This document shows, piece after piece, positions 7,445-16,461 of a stretch of DNA of 64,000 bases. This stretch comes from an uncultured Cohaesibacter sp. (GTDB lineage: Bacteria; Pseudomonadota; Alphaproteobacteria; Rhizobiales; Cohaesibacteraceae): contig NZ_OY782507.1 of the NCBI RefSeq assembly GCF_963677725.1, positions 4,561,567-4,625,566 of the forward strand. Reading direction: 5' to 3'. The first letter of the stretch is position 1, and every line of letters starts with the position of its first letter. The position numbers and the translations under genes are program-made. The notes beneath the pieces are model-generated. The model did no database searches and was not told the origin of the DNA. It saw only the letters and a list, made by a program, of their open reading frames with translations.

Positions 7445-9325
7445 CTAATCCTCGATCTCTTCGCTCATCTCCAACCATTTTTCCTCGATCTTTTCGAGCA
7501 GATCTGACAAGTCGGAGCGATCCTTGGACAGTTTGGCGCCTTTTTCGGGGAATTTGGCGAACAGATCCGGGTCGGCGAGCATGTCATCGATCTTTGCCAT
7601 GCGGTCGCGGATCTTGTCCATGTCGCGTTCGGCGGCTTGAATCTTGCGGCGCAGAGGGGCCTGTTCCTTGCGTTTCTCTGCTGCAGAGCGGCGTTTCTCG
7701 ATCGCCTGATTGCTCTCACCGGTGCTGCTTTTGGTCTTTTCCGTGCTGTCGGGATTGTTGCGGGTGGCGAGTAGCAAGCGGCGATAATCCTCCAGATCCC
7801 CATCATAGGGCTTGCAGGTGCCGTCATGGACAAGCCACAGGCGGTCCACGCAGGCTTCGATCAGGTGCCGGTCGTGGGAGATGAGCAGGACTGCCCCTTC
7901 ATAATCATTGATTGCATGGACCAACGCTTCGCGGCTGTCGATGTCGAGATGGTTGGTCGGCTCGTCGAGAATGAGGAGATGAGGCCCATGGAAGGTGGCC
8001 AGCCCCAGCAACAAACGCGCCTTCTCGCCTCCCGACAGGCTCTTGGCGGGTAGGTCCATTTTCTCAATGCCAAGGCCCATATTGGCCACCCGCGCCCGAA
8101 CCTTTGGTTCTGGCGCGTCAGGCATCAGCACCTGCACATGATTGTAAGCGCTTTCATTGGGGCGCAACTCGTCGAGCTGATGCTGGGCAAAGAAGGCGAT
8201 ATCGAGCTTGTTGGCTCGGAAAATATCACCGCTGTCAATTTGCAAACGGTCGGAAATCAGCTTGGCAAAGGTCGACTTGCCGTTGCCGTTGGCGCCCAAA
8301 AGCGCAAGGCGATCATCAGGGTCAATGCGCAGGCTGAGATTGCGCAGCACCGGTTTGCCGGGCTCGTAGCCGACCGAGGCCCTTTCCATCCGGATGATCG
8401 GCGGGGCCATGGTCTTTTGCGGATTGGGGAAGGTGATGGGGTGGATGTGATCTTCCATCACGGCGGCAATCGGGGCCATTTTCTCCAAGGCTTTCAAACG
8501 GCTCTGGGCCTGTTTGGCCTTGGTTGCCTTGTAGCGGAAACGCTCGACGAACTTTTCCATATGGGCGCGCTGTTCCAGCTGCTTGGTGCGCATCTTCTGC
8601 TGCAACTCGAGCTTTTCCCGGCGGGTCCGTTCGAACCGGTCATAGCCGCCGCGATAGGATGTCAGCTTTAATTGATCGAGATGGGCGATGTGATCCACTG
8701 CCTTGTTGAGCAGATCGCGGTCATGGCTGATAATCATAACGGTATAGGGATAGCGCGCGATATAGGATTCAAGCCACAGGGTGCCTTCAAGATCGAGATA
8801 GTTGGTCGGCTCATCAAGCAGCAGCAGGTCCGGTTCGGCGAACAGGATGGCCGCGAGAGCCACGCGCATGCGCCAGCCGCCTGAGAAATCCCGGGTCGGG
8901 CGTGCTTGGGCTGCTGCATCAAACCCCAGACCATGCAGAATGGTGGCCGCGCGGGCCTCTGCCGAATGGGCATGAATGTCGGCAAGTCGTAGCTGGATTT
9001 CGGCAATGCGGCTCGGGTCGGTGGCGGTCTCACTTTCCGCCAGCAGGGCGGTGCGTTCCTTGTCGGCCTTCAGGACGAATGAGAGCAGGGTCTCATCGCT
9101 GGCAGGGGCTTCCTGTGCAACCTGACCGACGCGAGCCCCCCTGCGGATCGCGGCCGTGCCGCTTTCGGGACTGAGTTCGCCAACGAGGATTTTGAACAGG
9201 GTCGTCTTGCCCGTGCCATTGCGCCCGACGAGGCCAACCTTTGCGCCTTCGGGTATGACAAGGGTGGCTTCCTCAAACAGAGTGCGACCAGCGATGCGGA
9301 ACGTGAGATTATTGATATGAAGCAT
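7445..9325 (-). CDS. ABC-F family ATP-binding protein (Uup/YheS-like)
   Basis: Soluble twin-ATPase of the ABC-F class; members act on ribosomes or in ribosome-linked processes rather than transport. I chose ATG 9325 (626 residues, MLHINNLTFRIAGRTL), with AGGCAGGAA upstream; the frame is open for another 57 codons but that part does not look like the family. Both nucleotide-binding domains are complete: Walker A GRNGTGKTT and GANGNGKST, signatures FSGGWRMR and LSGGEKAR, and Walker B LLLLDEPTNYLD and LLILDEPTNHLD. Between them lies the charged linker typical of ABC-F (about residues 240-300). The C-terminus is a lysine- and glutamate-rich coiled coil (about 550-626). No membrane segments. It heads an operon with the VOC gene. 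Confidence 0.9.
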   Translation of the reverse strand: MLHINNLTFRIAGRTLFEEATLVIPEGAKVGLVGRNGTGKTTLFKILVGELSPESGTAAIRRGARVGQVAQEAPASDETLLSFVLKADKERTALLAESETATDPSRIAEIQLRLADIHAHSAEARAATILHGLGFDAAAQARPTRDFSGGWRMRVALAAILFAEPDLLLLDEPTNYLDLEGTLWLESYIARYPYTVMIISHDRDLLNKAVDHIAHLDQLKLTSYRGGYDRFERTRREKLELQQKMRTKQLEQRAHMEKFVERFRYKATKAKQAQSRLKALEKMAPIAAVMEDHIHPITFPNPQKTMAPPIIRMERASVGYEPGKPVLRNLSLRIDPDDRLALLGANGNGKSTFAKLISDRLQIDSGDIFRANKLDIAFFAQHQLDELRPNESAYNHVQVLMPDAPEPKVRARVANMGLGIEKMDLPAKSLSGGEKARLLLGLATFHGPHLLILDEPTNHLDIDSREALVHAINDYEGAVLLISHDRHLIEACVDRLWLVHDGTCKPYDGDLEDYRRLLLATRNNPDSTEKTKSSTGESNQAIEKRRSAAEKRKEQAPLRRKIQAAERDMDKIRDRMAKIDDMLADPDLFAKFPEKGAKLSKDRSDLSDLLEKIEEKWLEMSEEIED

Positions 9326-9562
9326 AATTCCTGCCTTGTGCCCCATTTCCCGCCCCTTGGCAATCGCACAACGGTGCTCGCTGCCTTTATCCCGAAACAT
9401 TTGTGTCGGACGTGGTGAGGAAAACACACGGATGTGAATGGGGAAATGGCCGCTGGCCGGGAAATTGCTGGTCATCGACCATGGCACGTTGCACACTCCG
9501 GGGCCAATCTGACCCCAAATGCTTTTGAGCTAGGTCGGGGCAAAAAGACGTGAGGAGAGAGC

Positions 9563-10252
9563 ATGACCATCAAACTTTATGATCTGTGTGGCGCTGACCG
9601 GAGCTTTCGATTTTCGCCCGCCTGCTGGCGGACGCGGATGGCACTGGCGCACAAACGGCTCGATTGCGAGACGGTGCCAACCCTGTTCACCGAAATCGCA
9701 AGTATCGAAGGCGGTGGGCAGACGACGCTGCCCGTTTTGGTGGATGAAGACAGCGTGATCCGGGAAACGTTCGAGATCGCCATCTATCTGGAAAAGGCCT
9801 ATCCCGACGCGCCAAGTCTGTTTCGCGGCGAAGGAGGTATTCGCACGGCGCAATTCATGCACTGGTGGACCAACGCGACAGTGGATGCCCAGATTGTCCG
9901 GTTCACCCTGCTCGATATCTATAACGGTCTGGACGAGGCGGATAAGGACTATTTTCGCCAGAGCCGGGAGAAACGCTTTGGCAAGCAGCTGCATGAAGTG
10001 GTGGATCGCAGCGAGGAGACAGTCAAGCGCTTTCGTGACAGCCTGTTGCCTTTGCGTTTGACCATTCGCAAGCAGGATTTTATCGGCGGAGACAGTCCGA
10101 TCTATGCCGATTATTGCGTGTTTGGCTCGCTCCAGTGGGGGCGGATGGTATCTGATTTTGCTTTTCTTGAGGCCGATGATCCGGTGGCTGAATGGTTCGA
10201 GCGTTGCCTTGATCTGTTTGATGGATTGGGGCGGAAATCCAAACGCACCTAG
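9563..10252 (+). CDS. Glutathione S-transferase family protein (LigE-like)
   Basis: A 229-residue protein with the thioredoxin-fold N-terminal GST domain (ITLYDL-type start, here IKLYDLCGADRSFRFSPACW), then LPVLVDEDSVIRETFEIAIY (the cis-proline and the glutathione gamma-glutamyl site), and an all-helical C-terminal domain. The pattern F-SP-x-x-WRT-x-x-AL-x-HK matches the LigE/beta-etherase branch of GSTs, which cleave aryl-ether or related bonds with glutathione; substrate here is unknown. ATG 9563 has a strong GAGGAGAG site. It is a single gene with no pathway neighbours, divergent from the ABC-F operon. Confidence 0.82.
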   Translation: MTIKLYDLCGADRSFRFSPACWRTRMALAHKRLDCETVPTLFTEIASIEGGGQTTLPVLVDEDSVIRETFEIAIYLEKAYPDAPSLFRGEGGIRTAQFMHWWTNATVDAQIVRFTLLDIYNGLDEADKDYFRQSREKRFGKQLHEVVDRSEETVKRFRDSLLPLRLTIRKQDFIGGDSPIYADYCVFGSLQWGRMVSDFAFLEADDPVAEWFERCLDLFDGLGRKSKRT

Positions 10253-10491
10253 GATGGTGCCATATGCGACGAATGGCTGCGAAATGACCGAACTATGCGA
10301 CTTTTCACTATAAATCCGTTGAGGAGTGACAGGCTGGTGTCGGGAAATGGGAAAGGGGGTTGCAGCCCGGTGCTCAGGCGGCTATATAGCGGCCAAATTC
10401 GGCCCGCAGCCTAGGCAGAACCCTTTGCGGATTTCTGTGCTTGATGGGGCCTTTCGCATTTATAATATCATATCTCACGAGGATTATTTCG

Positions 10492-10914
10492 ATGGCTATC
10501 GAACGCACTTTCTCCATCATCAAGCCGGATGCAACCAAGCGTAACCTGACCGGTAAAATCATCGCCAAGTTTGAAGAAGCTGGCCTGCGTGTCGTTGCTT
10601 CCAAGCGTATCCGCATGTCTCAGGAACAGGCTGAAGGTTTCTACGCTGTTCACAAAGAGCGTCCTTTCTTCGGTGAACTGGTTGAGTTCATGATGTCCGA
10701 GCCTGTTGTCGTTCAGGTTCTGGAAGGTGAAAATGCCATCGCGAAAAACCGCGAAGTCATGGGCGCTACCAATCCTGCAGAAGCTGCTGAAGGCACCATC
10801 CGCAAGGAATTCGCCCTGTCCATCGGCGAAAACTCCGTTCACGGTTCCGACGCTCCGGAAACCGCTGCAGAAGAAATCAAATTCTTCTTCTCCGACGACG
10901 AGATCGTTGGCTAA
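10492..10914 (+). CDS. ndk: Nucleoside diphosphate kinase
   Basis: Transfers the gamma-phosphate of ATP to NDPs through a phosphohistidine. The 140-residue length is normal. I chose ATG 10492 ([17 protein letters not shown]), the conserved family start, with GAGG at about 10480; the frame is open back to a TTG at 10441 but without family sequence. The active-site histidine lies in [12 protein letters not shown] (residue 117) with R at [13 protein letters not shown]. Codon use is strongly biased, as expected for a highly expressed gene. A strong terminator follows. Confidence 0.97.
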   Translation: MAIERTFSIIKPDATKRNLTGKIIAKFEEAGLRVVASKRIRMSQEQAEGFYAVHKERPFFGELVEFMMSEPVVVQVLEGENAIAKNREVMGATNPAEAAEGTIRKEFALSIGENSVHGSDAPETAAEEIKFFFSDDEIVG

Positions 10915-10940
10915 TCGGTTTATCCGATCCATTTCATGAA

Positions 10941-10974
10941 AAAGGCCGTCTGCATCATGCAGGCGGCCTTTTTT
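10941..10974 (+). terminator. Intrinsic terminator after ndk
   Basis: AAAGGCCGTCTGCA (10941-10954) pairs with TGCAGGCGGCCTTT (10958-10971), with one T-G wobble and a TCA loop, followed by T residues. It lies 26 bases after the ndk stop. Confidence 0.9.
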
Positions 10975-11064
10975 GTTGGCATGCGATTGGCAAAGCGCAA
11001 ATAGGCGTTATGCTCGATAAACACGAGTGGAAACAGCAACACTTGAAACAACCGGGGGGACAGT

Positions 11065-11448
11065 ATGGTCACGGGACAATGCAATTGCGGCAAGGTGCGG
11101 TTTGAAGTCGAGGCGGTGCGCAAGGATGTCAGCGTTTGTCATTGCAAAATGTGCAGACGATCAAGCGGCCATGTCTGGGCGGCCACCCACGCGCCTTTTG
11201 ATCAGGTCAATTTCATCGAGGATCAGGGCCTCACCTGGTACGACTCCTCCGATTTCGCCAAGCGCGGTTTTTGCCGCTTCTGTGGCTCAAGTCTGTTTTA
11301 CCGGATGAATGATGAAGATGGTATCGGGATTGCCGCAGGGTGTCTTGATGATCCCACAGGCCTTGAGATTGGCAAGCATATCTTTGTCAAGGACAAGGGC
11401 GATTACTACTCAATTGATGGTGACGCGCCGCAAATCCAGAAATATTAG
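11065..11448 (+). CDS. GFA family (CENP-V-like) zinc protein
   Basis: A 127-residue protein of the glutathione-dependent formaldehyde-activating/CENP-V fold, which binds two zinc ions through cysteines. The ligands are present: GQCNCGKVRF near residue 5-9, CHCKMCRRSSG around 28-33, and FCRFCGSSLF around 72-76, followed by the typical GIAAGCLDD. Despite the family name, most members have no proven reaction, so I give no substrate. ATG 11065 follows a purine-rich stretch (GGGGGACAGT). Its stop lies six bases from the stop of the convergent LysE-family gene, with no room for a terminator. Confidence 0.88.
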   Translation: MVTGQCNCGKVRFEVEAVRKDVSVCHCKMCRRSSGHVWAATHAPFDQVNFIEDQGLTWYDSSDFAKRGFCRFCGSSLFYRMNDEDGIGIAAGCLDDPTGLEIGKHIFVKDKGDYYSIDGDAPQIQKY

Positions 11449-11454
11449 ATCCTC

Positions 11455-12075
11455 TTAGCGGCTCGCTGCGGCCAAGGCGGCACCAAAGCTCATGAAGGTG
11501 GCGCCAATGCCCCGGCGCAAATAACGCATCCGGGTGGCATTGGAGAAGAAACCGCGCAGGCGACTGGAGAGCATCACGACGCTCAAATGGCTAATGAGGC
11601 ACATCAGGGCATAGGTCACTGCCATGAGTGCCCCATCGCGATGCAGGCTTGCCGGATCGGACAGGAATGGCGGGATAATCGCCAATTGTATGGCAATGGC
11701 TTTGGGATTGGTTACGGCCACACCGAGGGCGGTCAAAAAGATGCCGCGCCTGCTGGGCAGCCTCACGACGTCCGTTGTCATTTCAAAAGAGGATTTGTCA
11801 CGCCAAGTCTTGATGCCGAGCCAGACCAGATAGCAGCCACCGACAATCTTCAACACAAGAAAGGCCGTGCTGGAAGTGGCCATCAGAGCACCAAGGCCAT
11901 AGGTCACGCCAAGACCGATAAGCACCATTCCGGTTGTGTTGCCCATGGCTGACCAGATTGGCAGCTTTCCGCCAAAGCGCAGGGCATTGGACAGGGTCAA
12001 GAGAAGGCTGGGCCCCGGGCTGAAGGCAGGTAGAACAGACAGGGCGACAAAAAGCAGCCAGGTTTCAAAACTCAT
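11455..12075 (-). CDS. LysE/RhtB family exporter
   Basis: Inner-membrane exporter of amino acids or related small molecules. From ATG 12075 it has 206 residues with five or six hydrophobic segments. The family signature is at the N-terminus: FVALSVLPAFSPGPSLLLTL, with the conserved SPGP. A second landmark is GVAVTNPKAIAIQLAIIPPF around residue 125-145. The frame is open upstream to 12168 but that part is charged and unlike the family. The substrate cannot be read from sequence. A second LysE-family gene lies at 37772. Confidence 0.88.
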   Translation of the reverse strand: MSFETWLLFVALSVLPAFSPGPSLLLTLSNALRFGGKLPIWSAMGNTTGMVLIGLGVTYGLGALMATSSTAFLVLKIVGGCYLVWLGIKTWRDKSSFEMTTDVVRLPSRRGIFLTALGVAVTNPKAIAIQLAIIPPFLSDPASLHRDGALMAVTYALMCLISHLSVVMLSSRLRGFFSNATRMRYLRRGIGATFMSFGAALAAASR

Positions 12076-12383
12076 AGATGACACTCGAAAGGGCGGGCCG
12101 CGTGATCGGAGTGACGCGCGAACAATTGGTTGTTTTTCACTGGTAAATCGGATTTTGGCACATGGCAAGAGGTGAGCTTGGGAAAATATCCATATCTTGC
12201 TTTGCCTGTAAGAGTGGAATCTCTAAAGTGATTGCGGGTGACGGTTGGGAAGACTGAAAACCAACTGTTTTGGCTGCGATGCTTTGCACCGCCTTTGAAG
12301 GCTTTCAGGCGGTATGAATGATTGGCAGAGAGAAACGTCTCTCCCAAGTGATAATAATGAGGCCGAAAGGCCAGGAGTTTGTG
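12076..12383. other. Divergent intergenic region before small secreted protein gene
   Basis: 308 bases between the LysE-family gene (leftward) and the gene at 12384. It holds a small imperfect hairpin, CCGCCT (12289-12294) with AGGCGG (about 12307-12312), and the ribosome-binding site AGGAG at 12373-12377. No further gene is evident. Confidence 0.4.
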
Positions 12384-12707
12384 ATGTTCAGAATGCTTGG
12401 CAAAGTCTGTGCTGCTTTGTTTGCTGTTTCCACCTTGTCGATGTCCGTGGTCGATGCCAGCGCCGATGACCGGGTTTTGACTGTGGATGACTATCGCGCG
12501 CGCGTGGTTGATTATTGCCTCTATGATCAATGGGCACGGGCCAAGAAAGGCGAGACAAAGGGTATTTTGGGCGATTGCCGATGCGCAGCGAAGGCCTATG
12601 TCAAAGGTCTTTCAAAGGAAGCGTTGGAAAAGGCGCGCAGCTCCGGAGAGCTCTCACGGTCGCAAAAGAAGGTTGTGCTGACCAATTATGCCAAATGCAG
12701 CAAGTGA
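12384..12707 (+). CDS. Small secreted cysteine-containing protein, function unknown
   Basis: From ATG 12384 (AGGAG at 12373-12377) this encodes 107 residues. The first ~27 form a signal peptide (KVCAALFAVSTLSMSVVDASA) with a likely cut after ASA. The mature ~80 residues contain four cysteines: VVDYC, GDCRC and YAKC, which could form two disulfides in the periplasm. The remainder is lysine-rich and helical. I do not recognise a family. It is followed by a compound hairpin at 12729-12791 that separates it from the convergent gene. Confidence 0.7.
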   Translation: MFRMLGKVCAALFAVSTLSMSVVDASADDRVLTVDDYRARVVDYCLYDQWARAKKGETKGILGDCRCAAKAYVKGLSKEALEKARSSGELSRSQKKVVLTNYAKCSK

Positions 12708-12728
12708 TACAGTGAGCTGTTGCCAATC

Positions 12729-12791
12729 CAACATCTGATGGTGACGTTCAGGGAGATGCTGCGTGACGTCCCCTGATCATCAGATGTTGGT
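12729..12791. repeat. Long compound inverted repeat between convergent genes
   Basis: CCAACATCTGATG (12729-12741) is the exact inverse of CATCAGATGTTGG (12779-12791). Inside, TCAGGG (12749-12754) pairs with CCCTGA (12772-12777). The heptamer GTGACGT also occurs twice (12742-12748 and 12764-12770). No T-tract follows on either strand. It may act as a two-way terminator or an RNA-end stabiliser. Confidence 0.6.
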
Positions 12792-12810
12792 GCCTTGACG
12801 GGGAGAAGGG

Positions 12811-13659
12811 CTAGAAGATTCTCGAAAGCTTTGCTCTCATCTTATCAAGCCATTTTCTGCTTTTCTTTTTGGCCGGTGCATGGTTCTCGCGACCCGTGCC
12901 GGTGATCAGCCCGGCATCAATGAACAGCTTGCCTCCCTTCGAGATGATGTCTCGATTGAAAGCAACATGTTCACATATTTCGTTGCCATCATCATCAAGG
13001 CCGATATAGCGGCATTCCGTCAGCATGGATAATCGGTAGATCCCCATGCCGCCAAAGGCGCTTTCGACCTCGATCAGCCCACGATCTGGCGCGATGGAGA
13101 AGTGCAGAGGCGTGATATAGGTCTCGATGGCTTGTTTTTTGTCCATTCCAGCTGGGCGGTTGCGGACTTTTTCCCAAATATCATACGGACAATAGGTGGG
13201 ATGGCGCAAAGCCCACAGGTCGTAATAATGATCCAGCTGGTTGGCAAATAGCCCGGTCCAGCTGCCATCGTCATTGCGAATATGGTTTGCAATCCGATCA
13301 ATATCGATGTTGGTGATGGCCCCATCCATATCGAGCAGCAGCAGATAGCTTTCGGTTGGCGTGGAGGAGAGGGAGAAGGCCTTTTTCAGGATGGTGTTTC
13401 TCAAGAAGGCAAGGCGATCGGTTCGCTTTGGATGCAGACGATCGATTTTATCGAAAAACTCCACATGGACGTCGGGTCTGGAGGTTTTGAAGCTGTTCAG
13501 AACCGCCTTGGTGTCATCGCGTGAATCATTCTCTAGAAAGATGAATTTGCTTTGCTCGAAGAGATCTGCAAGCTGCGACAGCTTTTCCAGCAGATCTGGA
13601 AGGGAGTGGGCGCAGTCACGAGCCAGGCCAGCGATGATCAATTCTTTTTGCGTCGTCAT
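12811..13659 (-). CDS. Putative glycosyltransferase (GT-A-like)
   Basis: A 282-residue cytoplasmic protein with no signal peptide. The N-terminus, ELIIAGLARDCAHSLPDLLE, and FIFLENDSRDDTKAVLNSF resemble the nucleotide-sugar-binding half of GT-A glycosyltransferases, and LLLLDMDGAITN (about residues 108-118) could supply the DxD metal site. ESAFGGMGIYRLSML resembles the acceptor-side loop of such enzymes. It recalls the CAP59/CMT1-type mannosyltransferase family, but I am not certain. It ends in a lysine-rich tail. It has no glycan-synthesis neighbours; purN follows upstream in the same direction after a 79-base gap. Confidence 0.6.
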   Translation of the reverse strand: MTTQKELIIAGLARDCAHSLPDLLEKLSQLADLFEQSKFIFLENDSRDDTKAVLNSFKTSRPDVHVEFFDKIDRLHPKRTDRLAFLRNTILKKAFSLSSTPTESYLLLLDMDGAITNIDIDRIANHIRNDDGSWTGLFANQLDHYYDLWALRHPTYCPYDIWEKVRNRPAGMDKKQAIETYITPLHFSIAPDRGLIEVESAFGGMGIYRLSMLTECRYIGLDDDGNEICEHVAFNRDIISKGGKLFIDAGLITGTGRENHAPAKKKSRKWLDKMRAKLSRIF

Positions 13660-13738
13660 TGCTCGTCTTGTTTCTTGTATGTCACGTCGCGTGTGGCGTG
13701 TGATGATGAGGTTTGCGGGCTTTTGCCTGAACTTAAGA

Positions 13739-14407
13739 CTACCAGATCAAAGGCGCTATGCTGTCATTGTCCAGTGCGCGGTCTTCACTGCTATTTAGCA
13801 AGACGCGCATGCCTTCTACTCGAACCTTGTCGGAAGCCACCAGAGCCACTGCGCGGGGGTAGATTTGGTGCTCGACTTTGAGAATGCGGGCCGTGAGGCT
13901 GTCTTCATCGTCACCATCGAGCACTGGCACCACTCCTTGGGTGATGATGGGGCCAGAATCCATATCGGCACGAACGAAATGCACGGTGCAACCGGCAACC
14001 CGGCAGCCGGTATCCAGTGCCCGCTGCTGGGTATGTAGACCCTTGAAGGCTGGCAGAAGGGAGGGATGGATGTTGAGCATCCGGTCTTGCCATTTGGCAA
14101 CGAAGTCCGCGGTCAGAATACGCATGAAACCGGCCAATACCACCAGCTCGATGGCATTCTCTTCCAGAATGGCCTGGATTTCGGCGTCAAAGGCCTCGCG
14201 GTCGCCTTTGTAGGGGCGATGGTCAATAACGGCGGTCTTGATGCCGGCTTTCTGCGCGGTTTCAAGTCCCTTGGCGTCCGGCTTGTTGGCCAGCACCAAA
14301 GAAATCTCGGCCGGATAGTCGGCAGCGCGCGCTGCCTCCAAAATGGCTTCCATATTGCTGCCACGGCCTGATATCAGGATGGCAGTGCGTTTCTTCTGAG
14401 CACTCAT
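13739..14407 (-). CDS. purN: Phosphoribosylglycinamide formyltransferase
   Basis: Transfers a formyl group from 10-formyl-tetrahydrofolate to GAR in step three of purine synthesis. The 222 residues cover the family with a short C-terminal extension. Seen: ILISGRGSNMEAILEAA at the N-terminus (substrate phosphate site), the catalytic block FMRILTADFVAKW, then NIHPSLLPAFKGLHTQQRAL with the catalytic Asn-His, and VHFVRADMDSGPII with the catalytic Asp. Its ATG comes two bases after the purM stop, so purM-purN form one operon. Confidence 0.96.
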   Translation of the reverse strand: MSAQKKRTAILISGRGSNMEAILEAARAADYPAEISLVLANKPDAKGLETAQKAGIKTAVIDHRPYKGDREAFDAEIQAILEENAIELVVLAGFMRILTADFVAKWQDRMLNIHPSLLPAFKGLHTQQRALDTGCRVAGCTVHFVRADMDSGPIITQGVVPVLDGDDEDSLTARILKVEHQIYPRAVALVASDKVRVEGMRVLLNSSEDRALDNDSIAPLIW

Positions 14408-14409
14408 GA

Positions 14410-15495
14410 TTAGACTCCGAAGGAGATCATGGTGTCATAGACGACAGGATCGCCGTCGCGCGGGGCCAGATAACCAAGGGCAATCGGGCTTTCCCCAGTT
14501 GCTTTCAGGCTGGCCATTACGGCTTCCTCATTGGCCTCATCGGTGACGACAATCATGCCGACGCCGCAATTGAAGGTGCGCAGCATTTCCTTGTCGGCGA
14601 CGCCGCCGAGCTGTTGCAGCCAGCCAAAGACGGCTGGTGGGGTGACTGCAGCCAGATCAAGATGCGCGGCCAGAGTGTCCGGCAGGACGCGCGGAATATT
14701 TTCTGGGAAACCACCGCCGGTGATATGGGCCAGTGCCTTGATTCCATCGCTCTCACGCAGGGCCTTGAGGATCGGCTTGACATAAATACGGGTTGGTTCC
14801 AGCAGCGCTTCGCCAATGCTTTTGCCGTCGGCAAAGGGAGCCGGATCGGTAAAGGTCAAATTGTTTGTTTCCAGAATGCGCCGAACCAGCGAGAAGCCGT
14901 TTGAATGAACGCCGGATGAGGCCAGACCAATCAGCTTGTCTCCGGCTTCAATCTGGCGCGGCAACAGGCTGCCACGCTCAGCAGCGCCGACGGAAAAGCC
15001 AGCCAGATCATAATCCTGATCCGCATACATGCCCGGCATTTCGGCGGTTTCCCCGCCGATCAGGGCACAGTCGGCCTGCTTGCAGCCCTCGGCAATGCCA
15101 CCGATCACGTCGGTGGCCGCTTCGACATCCAGTTTGCCGGTGGCGAAATAATCAAGGAAGAAAAGCGGCTCAGCCCCCTGAACGATCAGGTCATTGACGC
15201 ACATGGCCACAAGGTCGATGCCGACCGTGTCGTGCTTGCCGGTTTCAATGGCGATTTTCAGTTTGGTGCCAACGCCGTCATTGGCTGCCACCAGAATGGG
15301 ATCCTTGAAACCAGCCCCCTTTAGATCGAACAGGCCGCCAAACCCGCCGATGTCGGTATCCGAACCGGGACGCGACGTTGCTTTGACAATCGGCTTGATG
15401 GCCTGCACGAGGGCGTTGCCTGCATCAATATCCACGCCTGCATCAGCATAGGTGAGATGGTTGGATTTGGCTGGCTTGTTCGTCTGGTCTGACAT
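14410..15495 (-). CDS. purM: Phosphoribosylformylglycinamidine cyclo-ligase
   Basis: AIR synthetase, step five of purine synthesis, closing the imidazole ring with ATP. I chose ATG 15495 (361 residues, [20 protein letters not shown]); the frame continues 18 codons upstream without family similarity. Landmarks: [27 protein letters not shown], the [10 protein letters not shown] motif, [14 protein letters not shown], and [16 protein letters not shown]. It heads the purM-purN operon and is divergent from the phosphatidyltransferase gene, an arrangement common in Hyphomicrobiales. Confidence 0.96.
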   Translation of the reverse strand: MSDQTNKPAKSNHLTYADAGVDIDAGNALVQAIKPIVKATSRPGSDTDIGGFGGLFDLKGAGFKDPILVAANDGVGTKLKIAIETGKHDTVGIDLVAMCVNDLIVQGAEPLFFLDYFATGKLDVEAATDVIGGIAEGCKQADCALIGGETAEMPGMYADQDYDLAGFSVGAAERGSLLPRQIEAGDKLIGLASSGVHSNGFSLVRRILETNNLTFTDPAPFADGKSIGEALLEPTRIYVKPILKALRESDGIKALAHITGGGFPENIPRVLPDTLAAHLDLAAVTPPAVFGWLQQLGGVADKEMLRTFNCGVGMIVVTDEANEEAVMASLKATGESPIALGYLAPRDGDPVVYDTMISFGV

Positions 15496-15787
15496 GGTAG
15501 CATCCTGAAAGAATGGGCAGAGGCAAATAGCATTTTTCCTGAGACACACGAATTTGCCGTCAAAAGCAAGTCTTGTTCAAAAAAAGCATGAATTGCGCCT
15601 TTGGAAGGTGGATTAACGCTTGGAAATCACATGCCAAGTGTCCAAATAGGGAGAGGTGATGCTGCCATCGTTCGCATATTCAGACCAGCGCGTCTTCTGG
15701 CCTGTTTCTTTGGCAGTTTTGCGCTTTCCTACCCCCTTTGGTCTCCGTGACACCAAGAAACAAGATTAGTCAAAAAGAGTTTGAGTT

Positions 15788-16324
15788 GTGACCATACCCA
15801 ATATCATTACCATCGCCCGCATGCTGATGGTGCCCTTGTTGGTCTGGCTGTTGGTGGAAGGGCGCTATGATTTGGCCTTCTGGACTTTCATGGTCGCTGG
15901 CGTCTCTGATGCGATAGACGGCATTCTGGCGCGTAAATTCGACATGCAGTCGGATCTGGGGTCTTATCTCGATCCGCTGGCTGACAAGGCGCTGATGGTC
16001 AGTATTTATGTCACGCTTGGTTTTATGCTGGAAATTCCGACCCATGTGGTGATTGCGGTGGTGAGCCGGGATATTCTCATCGTTGCGGCAGTGGTGCTTT
16101 CCTGGATGCTGGATCGCCCGGTGCCGATGAAACCGCTGATGATATCCAAGGCAAACACCACGGTGCAGATCCTGTTTGCCGGCTTGGTTCTGGCAGAGCT
16201 TGGATCTCTATTGTCCCTGAATGGAGAGCAGCAGATACTGGGCAATATCGTGGTGATTTTTACGGTCACGTCAGCCATTGCCTATCTGGTGGACTGGGCC
16301 GGTCATATGGCGCGAGACGAGTGA
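15788..16324 (+). CDS. CDP-alcohol phosphatidyltransferase family protein
   Basis: Inner-membrane enzyme that swaps CMP from a CDP-activated lipid or alcohol for another alcohol. The start is GTG 15788. The 178 residues contain about six membrane segments and the complete catalytic motif: SDAIDGILARKFDMQSDLGS, then YLDPLADKALM, giving the four metal-binding aspartates. The length and N-terminus (MTIPNIITIARML) resemble PgsA or a cardiolipin-synthase-like member. Which alcohol it uses cannot be settled here. It begins a rightward run with the PerM-like gene and hdaA. Confidence 0.88.
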   Translation: MTIPNIITIARMLMVPLLVWLLVEGRYDLAFWTFMVAGVSDAIDGILARKFDMQSDLGSYLDPLADKALMVSIYVTLGFMLEIPTHVVIAVVSRDILIVAAVVLSWMLDRPVPMKPLMISKANTTVQILFAGLVLAELGSLLSLNGEQQILGNIVVIFTVTSAIAYLVDWAGHMARDE

Positions 16325-16461
16325 TTCTCGGGTTCGATCTGTCGCGACTTTTTAGGGAAAGACCCACAAGGGCCTTGCTATGGCCATAACGGATGGCTAG
16401 AGACGAAGCTATCGACTATCTAAAAGGCCTTTGACAATATGCCTCGATTGGAGCGATCTTC

